Shown here in pieces: positions 28,587 to 38,830 of a stretch of DNA of 64,000 bases. The notes under the pieces were generated by a model, which saw nothing but the letters and a program-made list of their open reading frames with translations, was not told the origin of the DNA and ran no database searches. Positions within the stretch are counted from its first letter, which is position 1. Every line of letters begins with the position of its first letter. The stretch spans positions 1 through 64,000 of the forward strand of contig NZ_JALPVJ010000016.1 of the NCBI RefSeq assembly GCF_023544445.1. Reading direction: 5' to 3'. A program made the translations under genes and the position numbers. The DNA is from Actinoplanes sp. M2I2 (GTDB taxonomy: Bacteria; Actinomycetota; Actinomycetes; Mycobacteriales; Micromonosporaceae).

Positions 28587-28745
28587 TGGCCACGTTCACG
28601 TGGGTACTGGGCGGCGCACGGCAGGCCGTCTCTCAGGAGGGCGCGAGCTCTTCAGCCGGCGAGGACCACGGCCCGGCCGGGTAGGGCAACCCGTCGCGAC
28701 ATTCGTTCAAGACGGCGAGGCGGCGGCTCGCGCATCCTCCAGGCC

Positions 28746-29558
28746 ATGACCGAGTACGACGTCGCGCCGTCCCCGAGCATGCAGGTGGTTCACGACGGAC
28801 CGCGGCAGGCGCCGCCGCTGCTGCTCATCCACGGGTCCGGGGCGGCCGGAGCTTCGTGGAATCTCCTGATGCCGGCCCTGGCCGGGCGTCATCACGTCAT
28901 CCGGGTCGATCTGCCCGGCCACGGCCGGTCCCCGGCCGCGCCGTCGTACGAGGTGACCGCCCAGGCCGACCGGGTGGCCCGCGTCCTCGACGACCTCGGC
29001 CTGCGCGACGTCGCCGTGGCCGGGCATTCCAGCGGCGGCTGGATCGGCACCGCCCTGGCCGAGCGGCGCCCCGAGCTGGTGCGGTCGCTCACCCTGATCA
29101 GCAGCGGCACCAGCGTCGACGCCCTCCTCCCCCAGCCGCTCGTGATCCGCCTCCTGCTGAGCCCGCCGTTAGGGCCGCTCCTCTGGTCGATCCGGTCGGA
29201 CGGGTTGATCCGCCGGGCGGCCGCGGCCACCGCCGTCCGGCCCGTCCGCATCCCCGACGACATGGTCGCCGCGTTGCGGAACGTCACCTACCGGACGATG
29301 CGGACTGTGCTGCGCCGCAACACGGAGTACCTTGCCGAGCGGGATCTGCCCGAGCGGGTGGACGCGCTCGAGGTGCCGGTGCTGGTGATCTGCGGTGACG
29401 CCGACCCTCGTTGGGATCCGGCTTCAGTGAGCCGATACGCCACGGTCCCCGGCGTACGGGTGGCCGTGCTGCCGGGAGTGGGACACCTGTCCATTCTGGA
29501 GGCGCCGGACGCGGTCGGCCGGCTGCTGCTCGACTTCACGGCGGCGGGCCGGGTCTAG
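28746..29558 (+). CDS. Alpha/beta-fold hydrolase
   Basis: This 270-residue enzyme starts at ATG 28746. The oxyanion segment Leu-Leu-Ile-His-Gly-Ser-Gly lies near 27, the nucleophile elbow Gly-His-Ser-Ser-Gly-Gly near 95, an acidic candidate Gly-Asp-Ala-Asp-Pro-Arg-Trp-Asp near 217 and the catalytic His in Gly-Val-Gly-His-Leu near 246. A cap region separates the elbow and the acid. It is cytoplasmic (no signal). Substrate is not predictable. It is followed after nine bases by an AraC regulator in the same direction, so the two may be co-transcribed. Confidence 0.85.
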   Translation: MTEYDVAPSPSMQVVHDGPRQAPPLLLIHGSGAAGASWNLLMPALAGRHHVIRVDLPGHGRSPAAPSYEVTAQADRVARVLDDLGLRDVAVAGHSSGGWIGTALAERRPELVRSLTLISSGTSVDALLPQPLVIRLLLSPPLGPLLWSIRSDGLIRRAAAATAVRPVRIPDDMVAALRNVTYRTMRTVLRRNTEYLAERDLPERVDALEVPVLVICGDADPRWDPASVSRYATVPGVRVAVLPGVGHLSILEAPDAVGRLLLDFTAAGRV

Positions 29559-29567
29559 GCTCTGTCC

Positions 29568-30428
29568 ATGCCCCCGGATGCGGCGTCACACGGGCAGGCG
29601 TGGCCGGACCTGGAGGTGGCCGTCCCGCCGCCCGGCCCTCACATGCCAGGCATCCGGATGGCCGGATTCCATCAGCTCGTCCCGGTGTCGTGGGACATCA
29701 GCATGGTGCCGCACCCCTCCGTCACTCTGCTGATCGACCTGAGCGAGGGGGAATCCGCCGTCTACGAGACTGGCGGCCACGACCGGCGGGGCAGCATCGT
29801 CGCGGGTCTGCTGCCGGGCGCCGTCCGGGCGTCCGGACGGGCCCGGGTCGAGTGCCTCCAGATCCGGTTGACGCCGGTCCGGGCCGCCGCCGTCCTCGGT
29901 CCGTCGGCCGAGCTCACCGGCATGGTCGCGTCACTCGAGCAGGTCTGGGTCCGCGATGCCGACCGGGCCGTGGACAGGTTGCGGGCCGCCGCCTCGTGGG
30001 ACGAGAGGTTCGCGATCGCGGCCCGGCTCCTCGAGCAGCGGCCGGCCGGCCGCCGGATCGACGCCGAGGTCGCCCAGGCCTGGCGACGAACGACGGCCGC
30101 CCGGGGACGACTGCGGGTGGAAGACCTGGCCGGCGAGGTCGGCTGGAGCCGCAAGCGGCTGTGGTCGCGCTTCCGGTCCCAGCTCGGCATCACTCCCAAG
30201 AGCGCGGCCCGGCTGGCCCGGTTCGACCACGCCGCCCGCCTGCTGGCGGCCGGCCACGCACCGGCGAGTGTGGCCGGCCGCACCGGCTACGCCGACCAGT
30301 CCCACCTGCACCGCGAGGTCGCCGCCTTCACCGGGCTCACCCCGAGGGCCGTGGCCGCCGCACCGTGGCTGGCCATCGACGACGTCGCCTGGCCGGAGCC
30401 GAGGTCGCCGGTCACGTCTCAGCTCTGA
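29568..30428 (+). CDS. AraC-family transcriptional regulator
   Basis: This 286-residue regulator starts at ATG 29568, nine bases after the hydrolase gene. Residues about 185-275 contain the two AraC helix-turn-helix motifs: Leu-Ala-Gly-Glu-Val-Gly-Trp-Ser-Arg-Lys-Arg-Leu-Trp-Ser-Arg-Phe, then Ala-Gly-Arg-Thr-Gly-Tyr-Ala-Asp-Gln-Ser-His-Leu-His-Arg and the terminal Thr-Gly-Leu-Thr-Pro-Arg. The N-terminal part lacks a clear cupin signature and may bind an unknown effector. It may regulate the adjoining hydrolase. Confidence 0.88.
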   Translation: MPPDAASHGQAWPDLEVAVPPPGPHMPGIRMAGFHQLVPVSWDISMVPHPSVTLLIDLSEGESAVYETGGHDRRGSIVAGLLPGAVRASGRARVECLQIRLTPVRAAAVLGPSAELTGMVASLEQVWVRDADRAVDRLRAAASWDERFAIAARLLEQRPAGRRIDAEVAQAWRRTTAARGRLRVEDLAGEVGWSRKRLWSRFRSQLGITPKSAARLARFDHAARLLAAGHAPASVAGRTGYADQSHLHREVAAFTGLTPRAVAAAPWLAIDDVAWPEPRSPVTSQL

Positions 30429-30618
30429 CACGCCCGCACAGGCCGGCAGCCGGCACAGCGGGGCCGCGAGCCCGCCCGCCGGGGGTTCCGACGGCGCCCG
30501 GCGTCGTGCGGAGAAGCCTCCTCCGCCAGGACGCCGGCCGTTGCACCCGTCAGCGTCGTTCCCTGTCCGATTCCGGCCGGCGCCGTCGCCTTCCGGCCTC
30601 CACCTGGCACGACCAGAA

Positions 30619-33374
30619 TCACTCGTCCAGGAGCACCGAGGTGGCCGTGATGCTCGGCGGGTTGATGCTCGGCAGTGACCACTGCCCGCGGAAGCGATTG
30701 ATGGTCAACCATGCCAGGCGTCCGTTCACGCTGAACAGTTGCCGGGCCGACGCAAGCGTGTCGAAGGACGACAAAAGGCGATCGAAGTCGGACTTCTGAA
30801 GCTGGGCGAAGGTCTCGACGACGGTGGCGCAGAAGTACAAGTATCCAAGAGCCTCCGTCTGGAGAAAATCGCATCCTTGCCCTCGTCGGCCTCGGCGCCG
30901 CCGGCGGGCCGGATAGGTGGTGTCTGTACGGCCTTGAGTAGCTCGCCGACGTCGGCAGCCGTATGCGTGTTGACGAAGTTCATGAGGTCGCCTGCGTAGG
31001 GCTCGGCGAGACCCCGCCGAGCGATGATGGCCCCGAGAGCTCTTGCCTTCATGACAAGTTCGGTTTCCACCAGCGACCGAGTGATGGTGTTCAGCGTTCG
31101 CTCGTCGCGATGCCGCACCAGCGACCGGGTGGCGCGGAGAAGCTCGCGCGGCAAGCCGCCACTCAGAACATGACATAGGGCGATGAACGGGTCAGGCAGC
31201 CCGGCTACCCGACCGGCGAGCAGCCGTGTCGCGTCTTGGAGATTGAGGTATTCGACCGGAACGATGCTGTCGAAGGCGCTGTCGAAGGCATCCCGTACGG
31301 GCAATCCGCGCCGTTCGAACCGGGCGAGCGCGTCCTCGGAGACGGACACGAGGAAGAGACATCCTGGAAGCTCGAGGCTGAACAACGTTTTCACCGTGTT
31401 CAGAAAGTCGTGAACGCGTTCCGGCGCGGACATCTTGTCCAGCTCGTCGAAGATGATCACGACCGGAATACGGGTCCGGTTGCCCTCCTTGACCAGAAAT
31501 CTCGTGGTCACATCCAGGAACTTGCGCAGTTCGTTGGCGATCTCCGGATAGGGCATCGGATGGCGCTGGTACTCCTGTGAGGCGGTGGCGGTTCGCTCGC
31601 CTCCCAAAGGCAGTCGGACCTTTCCCGACGACCCGAACGACTGCTTCTGCTGATAGCGAACGGTGCGGAGTCGCCGCTCGGCACGCGTGCGCAGGTCGGC
31701 CAGATCCTTGACCTCCTCGGGCTCGACATCACCGTCGTCGATGGCCGCTCGGCGGTAACCCATCGCGAGCGCCGCCCCGACCGTGGCGATGCCGGCGGCA
31801 GCCAGGGCGATCCACCCACCGGCCAGCCAGGACGGAGGCGTATACCCGAGCTTCGGCCACGCGGTTGCACCCACCAGAACCGCCACGACCCAGGCGGCAC
31901 TGACCAGGAGACCGCTGCCGGCCCTCATCGCCGTTCGACCCCGCGCGATCCGCCTGCGTGCCTCGTCCGCGGGCGACCGGCTCAGGGCGGCGACCTTCTC
32001 ACACAGGAGGCCGTATAGGTAAAGCACATACTCCCTGGGTTCGTAAGTGACCGGCACTTGCTCGAATATGACGAGCTGGTCGCCGACGGTGTCGGCAGCG
32101 GTGATCCGGCCATCACGGTATTGCTCGAGCAGGGCCGACTTCCCGGCGCCGCGCGGTCCGGCCACGCCGACGGCTCCGCCGCTCAGTCCGGCGATCTCCG
32201 CTCCGAGACGGTCGAATGATCGGGTGTGCACGATGTAGTCGGCGCCTCGCATCATCTGCAGGCCGAACGGGCTGATCCGTTTGAGCTCGGTCGCGAAACC
32301 CGGGCTTACTCTGGCCGTGATGCTTTCGTGAATCCGAGTGGCTAGCCGGTTTCCGGCTACCACCTCCCATGCTGCCTCGCTCGAGGCCAGTTCGGCGCTG
32401 AGGAATTGAAGCGTCCGTTGATGTTCGGTTCGGAGAACACGGGTAAGGAGGCTTCGAGGAGCAACCGATCCGGCCGCAATTGCCAGCAGGGCGCGAAGTC
32501 CGTCGGTCAGGGCCCGCAACCACATCGATCCGCAGACACCTACGACGAAGGCGGCGAGGACAGCGCAGGCCTCCGGCCAATGGGCTGGAACGGACGGCAC
32601 CGCGCGCAGAACAAAGTAGACGAGCAGGGCGGCGCCGCCGCCGGCCACCAGTCCGACCCCCGCCCGGCGCTTCTTGGCGAATGTGTTCGCTGAATCGAAC
32701 ATGGCACTGATGGATAGCGCCACAGCGAACACTGCTACCAAACCCAACGGAATCCAGATGACGAGAGACCATCCTCGGCCGATGCCCTCCCGGGTCAGCG
32801 GCCACAGCCGCCACACCGCGATAAGGTAACCGACCACCACGGATCCGGACATTGCGGCCAGTGCCATCGGGAAGTTGTCGTCCGAGTCCAACAGGAAGAT
32901 ATTCCCGACGACCAGGACCAGCCCGAGCACAACCGCGGCCAACGCGGCCCAGACACCGCCGATGGAGGTTGAAATTCCCGGCCACGACTGCCAAACCAAT
33001 ACCGGGAAACTGAAGACCAGAAAGCAGGTGGTTGCGGAATGGAAGCGCAGTGTCGATCCGCGCACAGAAGATCGACTCGAGGAAGTAGCGAAATCGTCGA
33101 GGTCCTGTCGCCGCTGGACGACGTTCGCGATCTCTCGGCTGGTACCTGCCAGTAAGGTGTTCGCTTCCTGATCGATCTCGGCGAGCAACTCGTCCTCGAG
33201 GCGTTCGTCTTTCCAGGCCTCAAGCGAAGCCTGGATGTCAGCGGTACGTACGGTTCTCTCGGCTAGTACCCGAAGTCGCTCGGCGAAGTCCTTTGGAGCT
33301 TGCCAGAGCGATCCACCTGGAACCACGGGCGAGAGCGCGTCTGTCACGCCGTTGCACCACTCGTGTTCGACCAA
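30619..33374 (-). pseudogene. KAP-family P-loop NTPase with membrane segments, frameshifted near the 3' end
   Basis: Reading starts at TTG 33372-33374 (or GTG near 33347) and continues about 840 residues. Hydrophobic helices occur near 115-290. Walker A is Gly-Pro-Arg-Gly-Ala-Gly-Lys-Ser, Walker B is Val-Val-Ile-Ile-Phe-Asp-Glu-Leu-Asp-Lys-Met. Two further membrane helices lie between Walker A and B, the hallmark of KAP NTPases such as the phage-exclusion protein PifA. Near 30863-30876 the sensible reading moves to the -1 frame (Asp-Phe-Leu-Gln-Thr-Glu-Ala-Leu-Gly-Tyr...) and ends at 30619, so one base seems lost. Without the shift the protein ends in Pro/Ser/Arg nonsense at 30726. Base composition is less GC-rich than the neighbours. 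Confidence 0.7.
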
Positions 33375-33627
33375 TTACTGAGAGACAACATAAAGTCGAT
33401 CATAAGTACGGCTGATTGCCCGTGTGGACGGCATAAGGGACGCCTCCGGCTGTCCGGCTGGACGGCGCTTTCGACCTTTGGTCCTCTGTCGAACGACGAA
33501 CCGATGTGCTGTGCTCGTCGATGGACGCCATCCATTGAGGCAGACAGCCTCCTGGTGCAGACAGCGATGCCCAGCCCTGACAGCAAGCCGGAGAGGGGAT
33601 CTCGTCCGTCCGAACGGAGCGGACCGG

Positions 33628-35697
33628 TCAGTCGGGGCTCGCGTCGACGGTGAAGAGCTGGGCCTGCTCGGGGGTGAGCAGCGCGGGCGGCAGGCCGACC
33701 TCGGCCAGGACGCGGCCGGGCAGCGTCACCGCGCCGGCGTCGAGCCACGGGGGCGCGGCGTCCTGCACGGTGCGCGGTGGGGAGCCCAGCACGAGCGGGC
33801 GGACGGTGTAGCGGCGTACCGGGTCGAGGCCCGGGAAACGGACCGGCTCGGGGATCGCCGTGCCGGGCGCGCGCAGGGTCACCAGGGCGTAGAGGGCCGT
33901 CCGGCGGCCGGGGGCGACGACGCCGTGGAGCAGGCGGTCGGGGTCGTCGCCGTCGGAGCGGACCGTCGTGCCGCCGTGGAGCAGGGCGCGGCGCTGTTGG
34001 TATTCGGCGACCCAGGCGGATATCACGGCCCGTTCGGCGGCGGACGCGGTGGTCAGGTCCCATTCGATGCCGGCGTGGCCGAACAGCGACGTCGCCAGGC
34101 GGAAGCTCAGGGCGCCGCCGCGGCCGGTGATGTGGGCGGTGGGCGCGCCGACGTGCGAGCCGAGCAGCTCGGGGGGCATCAGGACGCCGGTCCAGCGCTG
34201 GATCTGCTGGCGTTCCAGGGCGTCGTTGGTGTCGGACGTCCAGAAACGGTCGACGAAGTCGAGGATGCCCAGGTCGATCCGGGCGCCGCCGGAGGCGCAG
34301 CTCTCGATCTCGACCGACGGGAAGCGGTGCTTCAGCTCGGCCAGCAGGCGGTAGAGCGCGGTCGTCTGGCGGTGGGCCGAGCCCTCCTGCAGCAGATCGC
34401 GGTTGTGGTCCCACTTGAGGAAGGCGATCGGGTACTCGGTCAGGAGCGCCCCGATGCTGTCGAGGATGTGCTGGTAGGCCTCGGGGACGGACAGGTCGAG
34501 CACCCGCTGATGCCGCCAGGTCGCGGCGTCGTCACCGAGCACCCAGTCCGGGTGGTCCCGCGCGAGCACGGAGTCGGGCGACACCATCTCGGGTTCGAGC
34601 CACAGCCCGAACTCCATCCCCCGGTCGCGCACCGCGTCGATGAGCGGGGTGAGCCCGGACGGCCAGCGCTCGGGATCGACCGTCCAGTCACCCAGGGCGC
34701 GCCGGTCGTCCGTGCGGCCGCGGAACCAGCCGTCGTCGAGGACGAAACGTTCGACGCCGACCTCGGCCGCGGCGGACACCAGCGGCGTGAGGCGCTCGAG
34801 GGACTGGTCGAAATACACCGCCTCCCACGTGTTGAGCACGACGGGCCGGGGCTCGGGCGCGCGCCGCGACCGGATCCACTCGTGCAGGCGGGCCGACAGG
34901 CCGTCGATGCCGTCGCCGGACCAGACCGCCACGGTCCACGGCGTGGTGTAGGACTCGCCGGGGGCCAGGCGGACCTCACCCGGGGCCAGCAGCTCGCCCG
35001 CCCCGAGCACCGTCGGGCCCAGCGCCGAGCGTTCGGCCCACAGCTGTTTGTCGCCGCTCCAGGCCAGGTGGGCCGCCCACACCTCGCCCCCGCGGAACGA
35101 GAAACCGGGCGTGCCGAGCATCATCAGGTACGGGTCGTCGTGTCCCGGGCGGCCGTGGCGGGTCTCGCGCGTCCAGGCCCCGGTCCGCAGCGCGGTGCGT
35201 TGCGGTCTCCTCTCGTACGCCCAGAGCCCGCCGAAGTCGAGAACCTCGGCGGCCCGCGCCGGCACGGGCAGAACGACGCCGAGCGAGCCCAGGTCGTAGG
35301 AGCCGGCGCCGGTGTTGGTGAGCCGGTGCCGCAGGCGCAGCACACCCTGCGCGCTCAGCTCGATCTCGGTCGCGACCGCCAAGCCGTCCGCCCCCAGCGA
35401 GATGAGCACGGAGCCGGGCGAGGGCCGGGTCACCGCGCTCGTCGCGAAGCGTGGCCGGGACGGGCCGGAGAACGCCGGTCGCCCGCTCCAGCCGTCGCCC
35501 AGCGTGGGCAGCACGGACAGCCGCGGCGGCGTGTCGAGCGAGCTGGGCGGCACGGCCGGTACCGCGGCGGAGCCCAGCGCGGCCAGGTCGTCGTCGCCGA
35601 GGTCGCCGAGCGCGGCGCCCCAGTGCACGATCGAGGGCGGCTGCGAGCCGCGGGCGTCCAGCACGAAGCTCGTGCCCGCGGCCTGCAGGTGGATCAC
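33628..35697 (-). CDS. GH36 alpha-galactosidase
   Basis: This 689-residue enzyme starts at GTG 35695-35697 (TTG three bases earlier is possible), ten bases after the binding-protein stop. The N-terminal beta-supersandwich is followed by the TIM barrel with Asn-Thr-Trp-Glu-Ala-Val-Tyr-Phe and Asp-Asp-Gly-Trp-Phe. The nucleophile is in Phe-Leu-Lys-Trp-Asp-His-Asn-Arg near 429 and the acid/base in Trp-Thr-Ser-Asp-Thr-Asn-Asp near 488, with Glu-Ser-Cys-Ala-Ser-Gly-Gly-Ala-Arg between. No signal peptide, so it acts inside the cell on imported alpha-galactosides. It is the last gene of the galactoside operon. Confidence 0.93.
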   Translation of the reverse strand: MIHLQAAGTSFVLDARGSQPPSIVHWGAALGDLGDDDLAALGSAAVPAVPPSSLDTPPRLSVLPTLGDGWSGRPAFSGPSRPRFATSAVTRPSPGSVLISLGADGLAVATEIELSAQGVLRLRHRLTNTGAGSYDLGSLGVVLPVPARAAEVLDFGGLWAYERRPQRTALRTGAWTRETRHGRPGHDDPYLMMLGTPGFSFRGGEVWAAHLAWSGDKQLWAERSALGPTVLGAGELLAPGEVRLAPGESYTTPWTVAVWSGDGIDGLSARLHEWIRSRRAPEPRPVVLNTWEAVYFDQSLERLTPLVSAAAEVGVERFVLDDGWFRGRTDDRRALGDWTVDPERWPSGLTPLIDAVRDRGMEFGLWLEPEMVSPDSVLARDHPDWVLGDDAATWRHQRVLDLSVPEAYQHILDSIGALLTEYPIAFLKWDHNRDLLQEGSAHRQTTALYRLLAELKHRFPSVEIESCASGGARIDLGILDFVDRFWTSDTNDALERQQIQRWTGVLMPPELLGSHVGAPTAHITGRGGALSFRLATSLFGHAGIEWDLTTASAAERAVISAWVAEYQQRRALLHGGTTVRSDGDDPDRLLHGVVAPGRRTALYALVTLRAPGTAIPEPVRFPGLDPVRRYTVRPLVLGSPPRTVQDAAPPWLDAGAVTLPGRVLAEVGLPPALLTPEQAQLFTVDASPD

Positions 35698-35706
35698 CAA
35701 CGTCGG

Positions 35707-37026
35707 TTACTCCTTGACCGGGATGGCCTGGGACTTGAGGGTCTCGACCGTCGACTTCTGGGTCGCCGCGAGGGCGTCGCTGAGAGTTCCCTTGCCCGAC
35801 ACCGCCGCCTTGAACCCGTCCGAGGCGTTGGCATAGGTCGACGTCATCGTCGGGCCCCAGGTGAAGTCGGGCGTGACCTTGGTGGCGGCCTCCGCGAAGA
35901 CCTCGTAGATCTTCTGGTCACCATAGAACCCGACCGGGTTGGCCAGGTACGAATACGTGGTTCCGGCGGTGGTGGCCGGGTAGAGCTGCGCTTCCTTGTT
36001 GAGCAGCGCGAGGGCTTCCTCACTGGTGTTCAGCCAGAGGGCGAACTTCGCGGCCTCGTACGGGTGCTTGGAGTTCTTGAAGATCGCGGTGGCCGAGCCG
36101 CCCCAGTTGCCCGCGACGTTCTCGCCGGCGGACCACTGCGGCATCGGCGCGACCCGCCACTTGCCGGCCGTCCTGGGCGCGCCGCTCATGATCGAGTTGG
36201 CGCCCCAGACCGCGGAGACCCAGGTCCAGGCCGAGCTCGAGTTGTACGCGTTGTCCCACTCGGTGGTCCACGGCGGAACGGTCGAGACGAGCTTCTTGCT
36301 GATCAGGCTCTGCCAGTAGTCGGCGACCTTCTTGGTCTTGTCGTCGGTCAGGTTCACGGTCCACTGCTGGCCGTCGTTGGCGAACCAGCGGCCCCCGGCC
36401 TGCCAGGTGAACCCGGCGAACTGGTTGATGTCGCTCTGCGAGAAGTTGGTGATGTAGCCGCCGGCCGCCTTCACCTTCTCGGCCGCCGCGGCGTACTCGT
36501 CCCAGGTCTTCGGGATGGCGATGCCGTTCTTCTCGAACAGGTCGGCCCGGTAGAACAGCGCCATCGGGCCGGAGTCCTGCGGGATGCCCCAGGCCGACTT
36601 CTCGTCGCCGAAGCTGACCTGGTTCCAGGTCCACGGGATGAACTGGTCCTTGGCCTGGGCGACGATGTCGCAGCTGGCCACGTCGAGCAGGCCGTCCTGG
36701 ACCCGGAAGCTGGGCAGCGCGTCGTACTCGATGTGGCCGAGGTCGGGCGGGTTGCCGGCCTTGAGCTGGTTGAAGAAGTTCTGGTACGTGCCGCCGTTGC
36801 CGTTCGGGCCGGTCTGCACCTTGACCTGGATGGTCGGGTTCTTGTCGTTCCAGGCCTTCACCACGTTCTCGATCCCGGGGATCCAGGTCGTGTACGTGAT
36901 GGTGACCGGGCCCGAGGAGGGGGCGCACGAGGCGGCGGCCGCCCCGTCGGACGAGTCGTCGCCGCCGGACCCGCAGGCCGACAGGGCGAGCGCCGAGATC
37001 AGCACGGCGCTGAGGCGTTTACGCAT
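35707..37026 (-). CDS. ABC transporter sugar-binding lipoprotein (CUT1 type)
   Basis: This 439-residue protein starts at ATG 37024-37026. The lipobox Ala-Leu-Ser-Ala-Cys lies at residues about 14-18, followed by a Gly/Ser/Asp linker. The mature domain (Val-Thr-Ile-Thr-Tyr-Thr-Thr-Trp and Lys-Ala-Trp-Asn-Asp-Lys-Asn-Pro) matches extracellular solute-binding family 1. Many Trp residues are consistent with oligosaccharide binding. It serves the two adjacent permeases. No ATPase gene lies in the operon, so a shared MsiK-type ATPase elsewhere is likely, as in other actinomycete CUT1 systems. Confidence 0.92.
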   Translation of the reverse strand: MRKRLSAVLISALALSACGSGGDDSSDGAAAASCAPSSGPVTITYTTWIPGIENVVKAWNDKNPTIQVKVQTGPNGNGGTYQNFFNQLKAGNPPDLGHIEYDALPSFRVQDGLLDVASCDIVAQAKDQFIPWTWNQVSFGDEKSAWGIPQDSGPMALFYRADLFEKNGIAIPKTWDEYAAAAEKVKAAGGYITNFSQSDINQFAGFTWQAGGRWFANDGQQWTVNLTDDKTKKVADYWQSLISKKLVSTVPPWTTEWDNAYNSSSAWTWVSAVWGANSIMSGAPRTAGKWRVAPMPQWSAGENVAGNWGGSATAIFKNSKHPYEAAKFALWLNTSEEALALLNKEAQLYPATTAGTTYSYLANPVGFYGDQKIYEVFAEAATKVTPDFTWGPTMTSTYANASDGFKAAVSGKGTLSDALAATQKSTVETLKSQAIPVKE

Positions 37027-37055
37027 GGCAGTGTCCTAACCGGTGGGAGAGGGTG

Positions 37056-37907
37056 CTACTTGACGGCGCCGGCCCCGAGGCCGTTACGCCAGAACCGCTG
37101 GAGCAGGAGGAAGGCGATCACCAGGGGCGTGATCGAGAGCAGGGCGCCGACGATGACCAGCCCCCGGAGCTCGGGGATCTGGTTGACCTGGGTGTTCCAG
37201 GTGTAGAGGCCGAGGGTCACCGGGAACAGCCGCTCGTCGCTGAGCATGATCAGCGGCAGCAGGAAGTTGTTCCAGACGGCGACGAAGTGGAACAGGAAGA
37301 TCGTCACCAGGGCCGGGAGCATCAGCCGGGTGGAGACCGTGAAGAACGTCCGGATCTCGCCCGACCCGTCGATGCGGGCCGCCTCGAGCAGGTCGTCGGG
37401 GACGCTCGCGGTGGCGTAGATGCGGGCCAGGTAGACGCCGAACGGGTTGACCAGGCTGGGCAGGAACACCGACCAGAACGTGTTGGTCGCGTCGACCTTG
37501 CTGAAGATGAGGAACAGCGGCAGGGCGAGCGCGGTGGCCGGCACGAGCACACCGCTGAGCACCACGTTGAACAGCAGCTCGCGGCCGCGGAAGCGGTACT
37601 TGGCCAGGGCGTAGCCGCACATGGCGGCCAGGACCGTGCCCAGCAGCGCGGCGCCGCCGGTGTAGAGCAGGCTGTTGAGCAGCCAGCGCAGGAACAACCC
37701 GTCGCGGTAGGCGAGCAGGTCGCCGATGTTGCCGATCAGGTGGAAGTCGGCGAACCAGAGCGGGGCGGTGCTGGTGAACTGCTCGGAGCTCTTGCTCGCG
37801 CCGACGAACAGCCACCAGATCGGCACCAGGAAGTAGACCGTGCAGACGGCCATGACAAGCATCGGCAGGACCCGCTGGCGCACGGGAGGGGTCGTGGTGG
37901 CGGTCAT
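37056..37907 (-). CDS. Carbohydrate ABC transporter permease (MalG type)
   Basis: This 283-residue permease has six helices and starts at ATG 37905-37907, overlapping the MalF-type stop by four bases. The EAA loop reads Glu-Ala-Ala-Arg-Ile-Asp-Gly-Ser-Gly-Glu near 187, and the C-terminal Gly-Ala-Val-Lys is typical of MalG-type partners. It pairs with the upstream permease. Confidence 0.93.
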   Translation of the reverse strand: MTATTTPPVRQRVLPMLVMAVCTVYFLVPIWWLFVGASKSSEQFTSTAPLWFADFHLIGNIGDLLAYRDGLFLRWLLNSLLYTGGAALLGTVLAAMCGYALAKYRFRGRELLFNVVLSGVLVPATALALPLFLIFSKVDATNTFWSVFLPSLVNPFGVYLARIYATASVPDDLLEAARIDGSGEIRTFFTVSTRLMLPALVTIFLFHFVAVWNNFLLPLIMLSDERLFPVTLGLYTWNTQVNQIPELRGLVIVGALLSITPLVIAFLLLQRFWRNGLGAGAVK

Positions 37908-38830
37908 CGCGCGCTCCGGGACGTGAACTTCAGGAAGGCGAACGAGAGCACGAACGTCGTCAGCGCCAGCACGACCGAGAAGGCGGCGGCGAGGTTGAAG
38001 TTCGGCACCGACGAGGTCGAATAGACGGTCAGGTTCGGCGTGTACGTGCTGGAGACCGCCGAGCTGAAGCTGCGGAAGACCTGCGGCTCGGCCAGCAGTT
38101 GCAGGGTGCCGATGATCGAGAAGACGGTGGTGAGCACGATCGCCGGCAGCACCAGCGGGATCTTGATGGACCAGGCGATCCGGGCCGGGCCGGCCCCGTC
38201 GAGCCGGGCCGCCTCGTACACCTCGGCCGGGATGGCCAGCAGCGACGAATAGATGATCAGCATGTTGTAGCCGACGTAGACCCAGGTCACGACGTTGGCC
38301 ATGGCCCACAGCACGAAGTCGGCCGAGAGCAGGTCGACGGCGCTGGTCACCGGCTTGAGCGGGGACAGGTTGGGCGAGTACAGGAAGCCCCACATGATCG
38401 CGGCGATGACCCCCGGGACCGCGTACGGCACGAAGAAGGCCAGCCGGAAGAAGCGGCGCCCCTTGACCAGCCCGGAGTCGAGCAGCAGGGCCAGCAGCAG
38501 GGCCAGGCCGAGCATGACCGGCACCTGCACGACGCCGAAGAGGAGCACCCGCCCGATCGACGCCCAGAACGGACCGTCGGCGAACACGCGCCGGTATTGC
38601 TCGAGCCCGCCGAAGACCTCGCGGGCCGGACCGAACGTGCCGGTGCGCTCGACGGTGTAGAGCGACTGCACGATCGCGTACCCGATCGGCAGCAGGTAGA
38701 ACAGGATGAAGAGCAGTCCGAACGGCACGACGAAGAAGGGCACCGCCCGCCCGTACCGGATGGCTCCGCCCCGGCGAGGCGCCTTCGTGGCCGGCTCCTC
38801 GACGGTGGTCATGGTCGGGGTCATGGTCAT
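37904..38830 (-). CDS. Carbohydrate ABC transporter permease (MalF type)
   Basis: This 308-residue permease starts at ATG 38828-38830, forming an ATGA overlap with the GH42 stop; ATG 38822-38824 is an alternative. It has six helices and the EAA loop Glu-Ala-Ala-Arg-Leu-Asp-Gly-Ala-Gly-Pro near 216. The much longer open frame through the GH42 gene is spurious. Confidence 0.93.
   Translation of the reverse strand: MTMTPTMTTVEEPATKAPRRGGAIRYGRAVPFFVVPFGLLFILFYLLPIGYAIVQSLYTVERTGTFGPAREVFGGLEQYRRVFADGPFWASIGRVLLFGVVQVPVMLGLALLLALLLDSGLVKGRRFFRLAFFVPYAVPGVIAAIMWGFLYSPNLSPLKPVTSAVDLLSADFVLWAMANVVTWVYVGYNMLIIYSSLLAIPAEVYEAARLDGAGPARIAWSIKIPLVLPAIVLTTVFSIIGTLQLLAEPQVFRSFSSAVSSTYTPNLTVYSTSSVPNFNLAAAFSVVLALTTFVLSFAFLKFTSRSAR

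Noticed and set aside
30860..30880. Programmed -1 frameshifting in the KAP gene
   Set aside because: The local sequence gatgcgattttctc does not fit the X XXY YYZ slippery pattern, and no downstream pseudoknot is evident; mutation or sequencing error is simpler.
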